From Phallusia fumigata (Eukaryota > Chordata > Ascidiacea > Phlebobranchia > Ascidiidae): DNA of 64,000 bases. The notes under the pieces were generated by a model. The model worked only from the letters and a program-made list of their open reading frames with translations. It was not told the DNA's origin and did not search any database. The translations under genes were made by a program, and so were the position numbers. Shown here one piece after another: positions 39,901 to 51,845 of the stretch (the stretch's first letter is position 1; every line of letters begins with the position of its first letter). The stretch lies in assembly GCA_008931825.1 (NCBI GenBank), contig QXVZ01019328.1, positions 1 to 64,000 on the forward strand, read 5' to 3'.

Positions 39901-42390
39901 TAAACCCCACAGACTTAGTGGTTATCCCGCTAGCCCCCTAAAATGGGTCAAATTATTAAAGGATGTCCAAATTTGTTGAAATTCACACAGTTTGTAGAAC
40001 ATGCCATTGTGGTGTATCAATTACATTTTTTTAACCCATAACCCCAGCAATTACCCCGCTAGCCCCCAAAAATGGGTTAAATTATTAAACAATGTTCGAA
40101 TTTGTTAAAATTTACACAGTTTGTAGAACGTGGCATTGTGATGCATCGATTTCTTTGTTTGACTTCTTAGCCCGATCAGTTACCCTGCTAGCCCCCCAAA
40201 ATGGGTCAAATTTTTTGAACAATGTCTGAATTACATGAAATTTACACAGTTTGTAGAACATGCCATTGTGGTGCATCGATTTTGTGGTGCATCGATTTCT
40301 TTGGTGCATCGATTTCTTTGTTTTTTGTTTGACCCCATAGCCCCATCAGTTACCCTGCTAGCCCCCCAAAATGGGTCAAATTTTTTGAACAATGTCTGAA
40401 TTGGATGAAATTTCCCCCCTTTGTAGAACATGCCATTGTGATGCATCGACTTCTTTGTTTGACCCCATAGCCCAATCAGTTACCCTGCTAGCCCCCCAAA
40501 ATGGGTCAAATTTTTTGAACAATGTCTGAATTGAATAAAATTCACACAGTTTGTAGAACATGCCATTGTGGTGTATCAATTACATTTTTTTAACCCATAA
40601 TCCCAGCAGTTACCCCTCTAGCCCCCTAAAATGGGGTAAATTATTAAACAACGTTCGAATTGGATAAAATTTTCAGAGTTTGTAGAACATGCCACTATAG
40701 TGCATCGAATAAATAGTTTGATGCCATAGCCCCATCAGTTACCCCGCTAGCCCCCTAAAATGGGTCAAATTATTAAACAATGTTTGAATTTCTTAAAATT
40801 TACACAGTTTGTAGAACATGCCATTGTGATGCATTGATTTTATTGTTTGACCCCATAGCCCGATCAGTTACCCTGCTAGCCCCCTAAAATGGGTCAAATT
40901 TTTTGAACAATGTCTGAATTGGATGAAATTTCCCCCCCCTGTAGAANAATTTACACAGTTTGTAGAACATGCCATTGTGGTGCATCGAATTAATAATTTG
41001 ACACCATAGCCCCAGTGGTTACCCCGCTAGCCCCCTGAAATGGGTCAAATTTTTCAAAAATGTTAGAAATTGGATGAAATTTACACAGTTTGTAGAACAT
41101 GTCATTGTGGTGCATCAATTTCTTTGTTTGACCCCATAACCCCATCGGTTACCCTGATAGCCCCTATAATAGATCAAATTATTAAACAATGTCCAAATTG
41201 GAGGAAACTTACACAGTTTGTAGAACATGCCATTGTAGTGCACTGATTGCTTTGTTTATACCTATAGCCTGGACATATCCAGAAAAATGCACAATGTACA
41301 ACTTTGCATGTGTGGGGACCCATGCGTTTCTGCCAGCAGAAACAATCATGTCATAAATAGCGCTGGTAACTATAAGACCCAATGTAAAATAAAGTGGGGA
41401 ATATATCATCTTTTAATCGGGTAATAGTGTATGTAGAATGTCTACATATGGTAAGCCACCCTTCTAGTTTTCTTTCAGACCGAACACGTCCGTGCAATGA
41501 CAAGAAAAGACAAAGAACTGAAAGAATTGCAAAAACAAGTGGTAAATTTGCAAATTTTTAACAAATGTTTGTAGCAGTCACTAACTTTCTCATTTTAACA
41601 GAATTGTCATTCACCTGATTCAGTTTTTCATGACTACAGGTTTGTCATCTTGTATTTCTGTTAAGATTTTATTAAACCAGCCAATTATTTTGTGATAACT
41701 TTATGGCAACCTGCATCTATTGTTGAAATTTTGGTTAATTTGGTGTTTCCAACTTTCATGTGGTTTTGTGGAAAGTAAGGTTCCTGCAATTTGTTCAACC
41801 ATCATTTCCAAGACCCCGCTGTTTTCACAGACTCCCTCAATCTCCTGTGCTGAGGAGATCGCCAGCGTTAAGCAGGGGATCCCCCACCCTCTCACGGAAA
41901 TCCCCTGTTTCGAGAAACAACCCCCCGCGGAGGCGTAAGTTGGATTGTAACGAAACAAGATGTACACACCAAATCACAGGCGTTTATTTTTACAGGCAAA
42001 CTTTCGGAAAACACACAAACACGAATTTTGTATTTCACTGACAGAGACATGACCCCCGCTATGGCGACCATTTCAAAAAGGTTTCTGACGTTATAATACG
42101 GATAGTAAACTGATTATGACGTCACAAATGTTGTTTCAGGGTCGGTGATATAACATTGGGGGATTTTAAAAGCGCGATAAAAAAACAGGGAAATTTCCGG
42201 TACATCTTCAAAGCGCTCGATCCCGAACTTGGCACGGTGAAAGAAGAGGTAGAGCGATGACGTCATATTGCTGTGATGTCGTTTATGACGTCATACATCA
42301 TGCTTTTTACAGGTTTTTCGTGACGATGACGTCATACCGGGTTGGGAGGGCAAAATTGTTGCGTGGGTCGAGGAAGAATTACACGTATGA
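36934..42390 (+). CDS. DIXDC1: DIXDC1 (dixin/Ccd1), Wnt-pathway CH and DIX domain protein
   Basis: Positive regulator of Wnt signalling that polymerises with Dishevelled and Axin through its DIX domain. Exons: 36934-36945, 37048-37171, 37367-37486, 37729-37852, 38004-38050, 38120-38187, 38328-38435, 38642-38797, 39069-39185, 41479-41541, 41602-41639, 41813-41934, 41996-42080, 42140-42248, 42313-42390; 456 residues, all phases match. The first exon codes only MELQ. The calponin-homology domain spans residues 5-130 ([20 protein letters not shown], then [15 protein letters not shown]). Coiled coil runs about 150-330. A Ser/Arg/Pro-rich linker precedes the DIX domain (about 376-454: [20 protein letters not shown], then [20 protein letters not shown]). 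Intron 9 (2.3 kb) is filled by a minisatellite. The stop lies 76 bp from the stop of the opposite CPAMD8-like gene. Confidence 0.93.
39268..40083. repeat. About 405-bp duplication across an N, DIXDC1 intron 9
   Basis: 39268-39673 and 39675-40083 are near-identical with scattered substitutions and meet at an N at 39674. The pattern matches the other N-joined duplications in the window, so it is probably an unmerged overlap, not biology. Confidence 0.75.
39540..41250. repeat. Minisatellite with units of about 129 bp
   Basis: About 11 tandem units in DIXDC1 intron 9, each carrying the landmarks TTTGTAGAACATGCCATTGT, a variant of TTGACCCCATAGCCCCATCA, GTTACCCYGCTAGCCCCC and AATGGGTCAAATT. Spacing between landmarks is mostly 128-131 bp; one unit is longer through an internal repeat of GTGCATCGATTTCTTTG. 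Ns at 39674 and 40947 show the array was hard to assemble, so copy number is uncertain. Confidence 0.85.
41300..41478 (+). repeat. Dispersed repeat next to DIXDC1 exon 10 acceptor
   Basis: Two blocks that recur elsewhere in the window. TGTGGGGACCCATG followed by a small TTTCTGCCAGCAGAAA hairpin is shared with about 63305-63345. TAATAGTGTATGTAGAATG plus AAGCCACCCTTCTAG is shared with 57729-57810 and 58770-58850. Here the second block runs straight into the TTTTCTTTCAG acceptor of exon 10. Confidence 0.65.
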
Positions 42391-42466
42391 TGACGCCACA
42401 ATCACGCTCAATCCAACCTCAATGTTTATGACGTCACTGTGTACATTCTGCAATTGCGCGCGCACT

Positions 42467-45400
42467 TTACTTGTTCTTGATTGCTCGGAGTTGTGGGACA
42501 ACCATCTCCTGCGAACAAGTTTCCTCACATTTTCCGCAAAAAATCGTTTCTGCCAAATATTTACCTCTACTGCGGGTTGATCGTTGAGGAAGCCGAAGAA
42601 GTTGTCGTAGTAAGCTTCCTCAACTCCGGTCGGCTCCTCCGATGCGACCTCTTGTGGCGGTGCTTTTACTGATGGTGCTGTAACAATGACATCATTATGA
42701 TCACTGTGACATCATACAGGTGTTTGTGCTCACCATTGTGACAAAATTCTTCTTCCTCTTCTTCTATTGTTTGTTCGAGTTCGCAGCTCGCTTTCTCCAT
42801 GCGACAACGATTCATGTAGATGACCCCGTTTGACCCACAAATCGGGGGTCCATTGTAGCCACAATCGTGCGAACAACGACATTCGTTATATTCATCCCCA
42901 CAGCCGTCGCCATGGCAACCTTCCACTGGCCCTGCATCTTCAAGTTGACGTTATTTTAGTATGATTTGTGACGTCAATAATGATTACATGAACAAACCTT
43001 GTTGATTTGTGACATCACAATCTGTATTGTTTTCGCACAATCCTTCCATCATATTTAACGGACGATTATACAAAAATTCCGCCTCGTATTCTAGAATTGC
43101 AATGATTATTGAAACTGCCGCGGTCCAACAAGCAATGTCACACACCTGGTTCGTAGTAATCGTAGATTCGCGCTGATTGAGGCTTCGCTTTTCCAACCTG
43201 GTGAACTTGGGCGATGTTAAACCTCACACAAGTTTTGCAAGTGCTCGAAATTTCATCAAAATAAAACAAAATTCGCCGATCCGTAACTTCACAACGCTTG
43301 AGGTTTAGTCTGCTTGTCTGTAAAGCCTGGACACAAAATTCGACGTCATTCTTTCGTTGACGTATTTCATTATGACGTCACACAGACCTGTTGAATACTT
43401 TCGCGGTCGGCGGCGAATCCTGACAATAAGTTAAATTCTAGAACTGCCATGTTCGATGAACCGTGATGCAACCATCGCGCGCAAGCTTCGATCTCGAACG
43501 TGGCACCGTGATATCGGTTGATGACGAATCCCCCTGCTACGTAGTTAGTGTAACGGGTGCTTACGTCATTAAGAAACATAGTTACGTACCTGTGTCTTGA
43601 TTGTGACGCGCTAGAACGTTGTGACGTACGTTGATGAAGAACGACGGCTGTGGGTTTGGGTCCGGTATGTTGTAATTTACATCAATCTAGGATAAAGCGG
43701 ACAGCGTGATTTTTTATACCACCCGAACCAACCACCCCCAATGTGACGACATAATGTCCTAACCTGTAGTAGCGCGCAACCGTCTCCCGTCGCAGTTACG
43801 AACATCGTCGTCGGCAGCGATGGGATTCCCGCCCTCTGCATCACTTCGCTGTTCTCATTGGTCAGTTCAAATTCGCGCTCGTAGTCGAGATTGGTTGAAG
43901 CGAGGTGCACGTCTAAGTTCACTCCACCGATGTAAGAGAATATCGCATATTCCGACAACGATTGGAGCGCAACGCAAGTGTCCTGGCCACAAAGCAGGTG
44001 AGGACATATTGTATAAATGTGATGCCATAATGGCTTATGTACGTCATAGTAGTTCACCTGCGTTGAGGAGAAACCTCCGATAGCGTTCCTCTTCTGAGAA
44101 AGCCACTTGACTATGGGAAGAGCGGCGGTTATGTTTCTCATGTGTGTATACGTCAGAAGGGCATATGACGTCATCTCAACCTCGGCGGATGCAACTGTTG
44201 AACAGGGTAAATTCAACCGGATTTACTTAACAAGCTACGCATGAGCCCCACATGCGTTGTATCATATGGAAAAAGGTTTCCTGGCAAGAGTTGTTTAAAC
44301 TCCGACTCACCGGTTTGTTTCATCGAATCCGCAAATGAGAATATCGCATCGTTGGGAACCTTCAGACTCCAGTAACTGACCCCGCTTTCGTTTATAGCTT
44401 TGCCCGACAAGCGCGACAATGCCTCCCCGGCAAAGTCGCTGTCCAGCAGAGCGAGGGCGTAAGCACTGAGAGCCGCTGTATATGAATCCGTGTCTTCGTG
44501 AACTCGGGACTCAAGGAACTCCTTCGCTTTCATCACAGCTATCTCCTCGTCCTATCACAAAAATTCTCATCATGTCGCAATGCTAGTTGACAAACCGCGA
44601 CTCACTTCGCGTTCCAATCCGGCTTCGAGAATAGCTATTGTGACGTAAGCAGTTAGTGCTACGTCACTGTCAACTCCAGATTGAATATCTTTGTTCCAGA
44701 TCTTTCCCACGGCGGGGAAAGCTCCGTTTTCTTGTTGCCAGGAGACGATCCATTCCTTAGCATCGTGCAGCTCGCCGGGATCGATGTAAATAAAGTCGCG
44801 TGCTTGCGAGAATGACTTCAGAACAAATGACGTCAACCTGTGATTGTTAAGTCACAACAAAATAACGTATCCAGTCAATAGGAAACGTTTGCGAATCAAG
44901 TGGAACCAGCAATGTTTGATCAAGCTCAAAGATAGGAAAAGTTAGGGTAACATTAAATTCTTTACTGCAGCAAAAAAAATTATAATCTGTCTTCCATTGT
45001 TAAATTTAAATATGAGCTCTTTTTTGCACATTTTTGTTCTTCACCCATCGTCCCAGTTTTTCCCCCAGCAGACACTTACCACATGCTTCCGGATGAATCC
45101 CGATCGCCAAATGCGCTGTAGGATTCATCTCTGCGCTTGTAAGTCAACTGGCGTTGGTAACCTGCCGAAAAAAACGCCATGACACAAACCCAATCAGTAT
45201 GAAACGTTAAACGGTGGTTCTGCCCAACTCAGTTATATTTTGCCGAGAATGAGACAAATTTAAACAGAGGATTTAACCTGTCAAGACAACAGTATCGACA
45301 CAAATAACAATGGCACCTGTTTGAAGATAATGGAGAGCTTCGGAGCGGACGCTGTCGGTAATCTGCTTGGTAGCCTGCAGATACCTTAGCACGTAAATGT

Positions 45401-48400
45401 TTGGGGCGAAGTTTGCCAGGTTTTGCTCGCCGCAACCGAACGGAAGACGGAGCAAGTTGTTGAGGTTGTTCAGAGTCGGACCCATCACATCTCCTGTGAA
45501 AAACATAAAAAGATGAGATGTTGTCACGTGGTTGAAGATTTACCAACCAACCAATCATCGAAGCGACAGCTCTCTCAGATCCTGGGATCGTGTTTGGGGG
45601 GAGAGCAAGCTGAAACATCTCGGAAAACGATCCTCCAGACTCTGTGTGGAAATTTACATTGAGGATCACAACAGAAATATTCTGGCGTAGTCGCCCATAG
45701 AAATCCTACCTTCTTTCCTCCACAACCGGAAAGCCCCACTAGCGCCATCGCTGGTTGCAAATCCCGCGTACAGTATAACTCCCCTTGTGACATCACTGGG
45801 TTCCCGCCATTGCATGAAGCGGGATTCTGGGTTTTGAGTCCTCCCCGTCCCCACCTGGATGTTTCCGTCTGTCCACGTGATCCAGAAGGGACGGAATTCG
45901 TCGTCAGAAAGAATGTGATTGGTTGCCGCGGTCACCAGGTTCTGCGAATTGCGGGAAATCCACGATCTCGTGTTCCGGGAACCCCCTAAAACAACCTCGT
46001 AGGATCCACTAGAGGCGCTCTGTTGCGAGGTCAGGATGAGATGAACGTTGTTGCTGGCTGGAAAATAACCCGCGCTTATTTCTATGGTGCGACATGTTGT
46101 GGTTTAAACATTTTTAAAAGCCGATTTTTACCAACTTTAGATGGTGGTTTATCAGTATTGTCATTGTTAAATCACGTGACACACGATAAAGTAAATTAGC
46201 GAAAATCATGCGCCAAAAAACGCGCTTTCAGGGGTTCAAGAATTAAAACTGTTGACAAAAGACTTTGAACACAAACTCCTGCTGAGAAATAAGCTTGGTC
46301 ACCTTTGGCGAGAAAATGGAATCCAGTTATGTTTGTCGGCAGCCTTACAAACTGGAAAGTGTAAGATGACGGGGTTGAGATGTTAATCCTCTCGCTAGGG
46401 CAAAAATAAACGCTGTGGGTGTATTCACGGGGAATTCCCTCTGCCTGTAAATGTTGACTGTTAAGGCAGTGAATTGTTTGTTACGTCACAACTACTTTAC
46501 CTCTACTAAAACAGATCTTGTTATGGCGTCATAACCGATTGTTTTGTGGCTCCTGTGGTTGCCAGGGCAACATGACATCACACCAGATATTGCAGTTGCA
46601 GTTGCTGGTAAAAAAATTGAAATAATTTTTGATGACGCTGTTAGCGACAGCGACATTCTTACCGGAAATATTCATGTTGCCAAGGTAACCGAACTCGACA
46701 ATCACTTGAACAGTTTCAGTTGTCTGCGGATGAATACAAACTCGTCGGGTCATTCTGTTTGTTCCGGGGTTGTTGAATGAAACCCCTGATGGAATGATGA
46801 CGCTTACTTCCGCCTGTGACGTCATTGTGATGTATTAGTAGCAACGTTATATGGTGAAAATTGGCTTTTACCTGTACGCAGGTTTGCAGGTAGTTGTACA
46901 CTGTGAGTGGGATTCGGACTTGCTCCCCTCGGATCACCGAATACGGAAGGTTAAAATCAACGAAGAATCGCTGGAAGGAACGGATTAATGTTGGTTCGGA
47001 TATTCCGATTCCGCCGCTCGGATTTAACGACACAGCGTCGGCTTGCCACGTGGTGATTGAATCGGGGACTTGTAGGGTGAAATTCTCCCGACCAGAACTA
47101 AAGGTTATTACAGGTCACAAATCATGGGGTTACTTCAGGTCACTCGTATCTCACCTGACGTTGAAACATCGCCAAATCCACGTCTCGGGAAAAAATGTTC
47201 TGTGACGTCTTCGAACTCTGAACACAAGCGTGTAATAATCCACTGTGTGACGTCACAATGAAAGTTTCGCAAGTACCTGTTCCTTTGATTTCTCGCCTCA
47301 TTTGGGGGAACTTCTTGTGTTCTTATCGCTTGTCTCATCGACTGACGTAACAATTGCGGAAACAATTGAACGTTCATTTTGTAATCAAGCTTAATGACGT
47401 CAGTCATAACAACCAATCCCGATTCGAGAAAGGCATATTTTGCGTCACGTGATATATCCCACCACCTGTTGGCGCTCCTGCGCGATCTCGACAGCCTCCA
47501 CCAGTCAATCCCTTGCTCGTACGGTAAGTTGTTGAGATCGTAGCTTTGCATCTCGCTGAAGATCTGTCACCAGACCGAATCGGTCAAGATGGACTGGCAA
47601 CTTATACGATCGAACTCACCTGGTTCTGACCAATCATGTAGCCCGGTTTCATCACGTGGACACTTCGATCCACCAACGCTAAACAAGCACATGAACCTGG
47701 TGATGACGTCACTTCAATATTGATGTCATCACCGGGTCGCCTTTCTGCGAAATCACTGTTGATTTTGACCTGCGGCGACAATTACACGATAAAGTTCACA
47801 GAATGACGTCATGCTTTGACATCACTACCTTATTTTGTAGTTTCGCTTTCACCGGAAGTTGAATGCTGTCCGCGATTCCTTCCCCATCCTCTCTGACGTA
47901 ATAAACCACCATTCGCGACATCGGCGCCATTTCCGGTGTGACGTCAACAATCAATGACGTTTGACAAACCTCATTGTTTACCGCTGTATAAAGTTGGGTG
48001 TTTATGGTTGTGACGTAACAAGCGCATTTATGACGTACCTTCATTATTGTCGGATGGTAGCGGGATCGGGGAATCCCCGAACGCATCGGGTGAACGTCTG
48101 CTTCGTGATTGGACGCTTTGGTTCGGAAGGACAAGTTTACTTCCGGTTTGGACAATGTTTCCACGGGAAAGGATCTCGTAGTACAGAGTGAAGTTGCAGG
48201 GACAACTTGACTTTACCAGGACTTTCACGGGGCTCCCCGACTGCACGAATTGACATGTGAGTTACTAGCTCAGAGCTGCACAACAATGGCAACTTACATT
48301 TGCAGCAACCCCAGGTCCTTGGGCGAGGATGTGGCAGTTACTCGGTGCGAACCAGTTGTGGAGATTCTTGTAGATTGTGATATTGTTGATTGAAAGCTCT

Positions 48401-51047
48401 CCTGACGTCGCAAATACATTCGCCTGCAAAGAACAATAATCTCAGGCAATATATTTTGTCGGATATTGAAGCGCTTTGTGCTGATGAATGTCGTTTGTGT
48501 TCAGACCCTTGGTTACCCCATCTAACATTTACACGCTTGCGCTGTAACAGCTTACCTCCAACCAAACAACATTGGCTGTTGTGGGCAAGGCGGGCACGGT
48601 GAAGGAAATAATCCCCTCGGCATTAGAGCGAAGTTCTTGTGTGTAGAATTTTTCACGGTTCACTGCGACATTTAATATGATTGTGACGTCACTAGCACCC
48701 GAGCCGTCGAGGTTGTGTGCCTTTATCTGCAAACAAACATATACTCGTGACGTAAACAATTCAGTTTCGATACCGGGGCTTACTCACCTTTCCCTTGAAG
48801 GGGATTCCCGGTTTGAAATGAGCCCGCGTGTCTTCGGTATATTCAATGTCGATTGTTTGTCGCGACACTGGCATTGTGTCGTCATAAGCAGTAAATTGAG
48901 ATCCGTCTTCTGCTGTGACCTTGGCGAAGATGGACAGCGCCCCTCTGAAGTAGGGGCTCACATCGGGGGGAAGGAGTTGACTCATGCAAATCGGGAAGTG
49001 CGCCCTCCCGTGGATCTAAAGATGTTCATCTTGGCAAACAATTGTAAATAGAAATTATAACGCTGGTAAATTTAGACTGACCGTTAAGTTTCTGATGATA
49101 GTTGGTCCTCTGTCCAGATATCGAGTTTTTGAATATCCAACACCATGTACGGTCATGTTGACCTTGAGTTGTCCTTGAAGTGGTTTGCCGAACACGTGGT
49201 TGGCACTGACCGAAATCTCTTCACATTCTTCGCGGAAATACGGGGGAACTTTGATGCCAACTTCAAATTTTGGCAAAACTGCGAACAAAAGCAAATAATT
49301 ATGGCAAAAATTGTATTTTTATTGGGAGAATGACAAACCGTATTTCTGTATCTCGAACGTCGTGTTATAAGATTGCTGTTGTACTTCCGCAAATATTTTC
49401 CATTTTCCCAACAACGGTTGATCGGATAAAGGGAAGGAAAAAGATACAACACCTGGAACAAATGACAACCAGGTTAAAATATTGATTGTTCTATTACTAT
49501 GACGTCACATACCGCAACAGAACGGCTGCAGCCCGATCCATTGTTGGATTCTGACGTCATTGGGGGCCTGAACAGGTTTTCTGGTTAAATGGGGATTGGT
49601 TGTTGAATAAAACAATTAGGGCTACTTACCACTACATAAACTGTGACCTGTAATATACAAACAAAACGATTATGACGCTTTTGAGTTTGTTTTATTGTTC
49701 TGACACAAACTTACATTGTCGCTGACGGGTTTCAGATCACGGTCCACGATAAAAACGTTCACATTCACTGAAAAACACAAATTTGCACTTAAACCACCCC
49801 GCTTTTACCTGGAAAATCCACAATGTTTATTCCGTCACCTGTTTGTGAAGGTTTATACACGGGCTTGTCTGTCTGGATGAACGCCGATGTTCCTTTCGCG
49901 GCAACTGTTACTGAAGTCGAGTTTGAAAAGCGGAAACCATTTGTCATGTGACAATTTCCACAAACTTTCAGGTTCGCCTTCCCTTCCGTTGATGACGGAA
50001 TCTGTTTGTAACATCATAGTGTTATGCGTCGAAATGGAACGAATCGAGCGCTTACCTTGAGAACGAGTGAACCGGAACCGATGACGTCATCAGAGGTGCT
50101 TGCGATGAGATTTTCGCGAAGATCAACAAGTTTTACGTTGACACGAACCGATTCTGGTTGGTTGAATATCCGAACACTGATCACGTGACCAACACCCGCG
50201 CGAAACACCGATGGGGACGTCACAATGTAACCACTGAAGCATTGGGGACAACAAATCAATCAGATTGTATTCGGAAGCTTTTGAAGCGTGCCGAGAGTTA
50301 TTAATATCTCGGACGACGACGATCGCTTCTCGCTGACCCATTTTGACGTAGACAATTAACTTCCGATGGGGGAACAACTACAAGCGATGTTACCTTAAAT
50401 GATAATTTTTTCAACGTATTTTACTTTTATTTGCGTCATCTCAAGGGAAGATACAATGTATTTTTCGACAAACGCTGTTGTCATCATCAGGAAGTACTGC
50501 TTGTACCTTATTATTAAGACTATTTAAAACCGTGAAATATGTATACCTAGTTGTGCAATATTTCCAGCATTGACAAACTGCCAGTTTTTGTCCTAAGTCA
50601 AACAATAACTGGCGGTTCACTAACATCCAGAGTAGGTCACGTTACCTAAGAAAACGACTTTGCTGATTCAAATCCCTGCTAAAGTAATTTTCCGCCTAAA
50701 CCCCAGTAGTAGGATTGGCGCACATTTACACGGGGGTGGGATGGGGATGTTATGTTAAAAATTGTGACAAATTTTATGCGAATGCTTAACCTGATGCCTT
50801 CGGCACCTAATCTCGAAGCTAAATCTCTAAGATTTTGAACAGCCAAATCGATCAGGTTTTTGCCCCCTGTGGTTCAAACGCTTCAAGTTTTTTGATGATT
50901 AACTTAAAAATACTGAATTTTGGTGAAAAATTTCCGCACAAGTTTTTACATTTTTACAAAAAAATCTTCTTACCTTTCTGAAAATCCTTCCACGCGTTTT
51001 TTAATTGCAATTATCAGCAAACAAATAATCCTTACTTGAAACTTCAT
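42467..51047 (-). CDS. CPAMD8: Thioester-containing alpha-2-macroglobulin family protein, CPAMD8-like
   Basis: Secreted A2M/complement-family protein, about 1767 residues in 35 exons. Coding order begins 51047-50974 (signal peptide [15 protein letters not shown]), 50233-50056, 50001-49839, 49767-49715, 49647-49630 (an 18-nt exon), 49567-49513, 49452-49339, 49278-49082, 49015-48788, 48726-48556, 48423-48298, 48240-48039, 47983-47829, 47769-47620, 47563-47277, 47217-47155, 47097-46872, 46813-46663, 46604-46501, 46444-46303, 46081-45710, and ends at 42508-42467. Seen: [14 protein letters not shown] (MG2), [20 protein letters not shown] after a basic RVRRRHR, thioester GCGEQN in exon 45493-45317, receptor-domain [17 protein letters not shown] and YDYYEP. 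Exon 46081-45710 encodes a FAMeT-like fold ([18 protein letters not shown]). Exon 42937-42734 encodes a Kazal domain ([20 protein letters not shown]) with an acidic tail. A C-terminal Kazal domain is the mark of CPAMD8. The joint at 43560-43590 does not splice cleanly. Confidence 0.85.
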
Positions 51048-51845
51048 GGCGTAACAATCGCTGTGTGTTACGCAGTAATGATGTTTCACCAATGAGAATA
51101 TCGAGGCAACTGGCGCTTTCCAACTTCGATTGTTTCGCCTTGTTACGCATCAATTGATGCATTGTTACGCCAATCTCTGCAAAAAAATCAAATCTTGCCT
51201 GGGGCGTCGGAACAGGCTTATTATGAATGAACACAGAGCTTTGAAGCGCCTTAATGACGTCATAGTTAAATCGGACGTCAGCGCTGTTCTCACGCATCTT
51301 ATCGTGACACGTGACTTCAGGTTACGTTAGTGATTGTTATCGTCGTTGTAATTATGATTCATCAATGGGTTTGTCGAACAAACAAACTATCACAAAAAAC
51401 TGTTAAAAATACTTTTAATCCGTCCCGATTATTTGTAAGAGAAGATTTGTTTTCCCTGGGACGGGCTCGCTTCACGCATGGCGTAACTAAACAGCTGGCT
51501 GTGTAACAGAGGCCCATTGTGATGGCACTATTTTACTTGTGAGGGCACAATCGAACGAGTTGTGTTGCCTAAAACCTGCTGTGTTAAGTGCAAACTTACA
51601 CGTGAATACAACGTGTGACGTCACAGCTAGTTTCGGAAGTACTTCATTGTTTGGTAAACAACCGCGTTTCAAGTGGTTGGAGGTGGATGTGCATTGGTGC
51701 GTGCGGGAGCTAAATCGGCGCAACCACTAAGGTACTCGAGTTAAACCACAAACAACTGAACTTTTGTGCAACCTTACTTTAACATAGCACGAAGACGTAC
51801 AAATATTTCGTTTATTAACATTTACAAGAATGACAAATTGTGAGG
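51048..51845. other. Intergenic, RBBP5 3' end to CPAMD8-like start
   Basis: 800 bp between two minus-strand genes. It contains the RBBP5 3' UTR with an AATAAA on the minus strand at 51811-51816, and the promoter side of the CPAMD8-like gene. An open frame at 51001-51297 overlaps the signal-peptide exon in another frame and has no domain signal. Confidence 0.5.
51811..51816 (-). terminator. Poly(A) signal of RBBP5
   Basis: AATAAA on the minus strand, 30 bp beyond the RBBP5 stop codon at 51846. Confidence 0.55.

Noticed and set aside
39540-41250. CRISPR-like array of regular repeats
   Set aside because: Units are contiguous 129-bp minisatellite copies without unique spacers, in a eukaryotic intron.
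42379-42565. Read-through of the last CPAMD8-like exon to a stop at 42379, overlapping the DIXDC1 coding end
   Set aside because: A clean GT-AG intron (42509-42564, 56 bp, like its neighbours) joins 42565 to 42508 in phase and gives an earlier stop.
51001-51297. 98-codon open frame on the minus strand upstream of the CPAMD8-like gene
   Set aside because: It overlaps the signal-peptide exon in another frame, shows no domain, and the exon at 51047-50974 fits the splice phase of the next exon.
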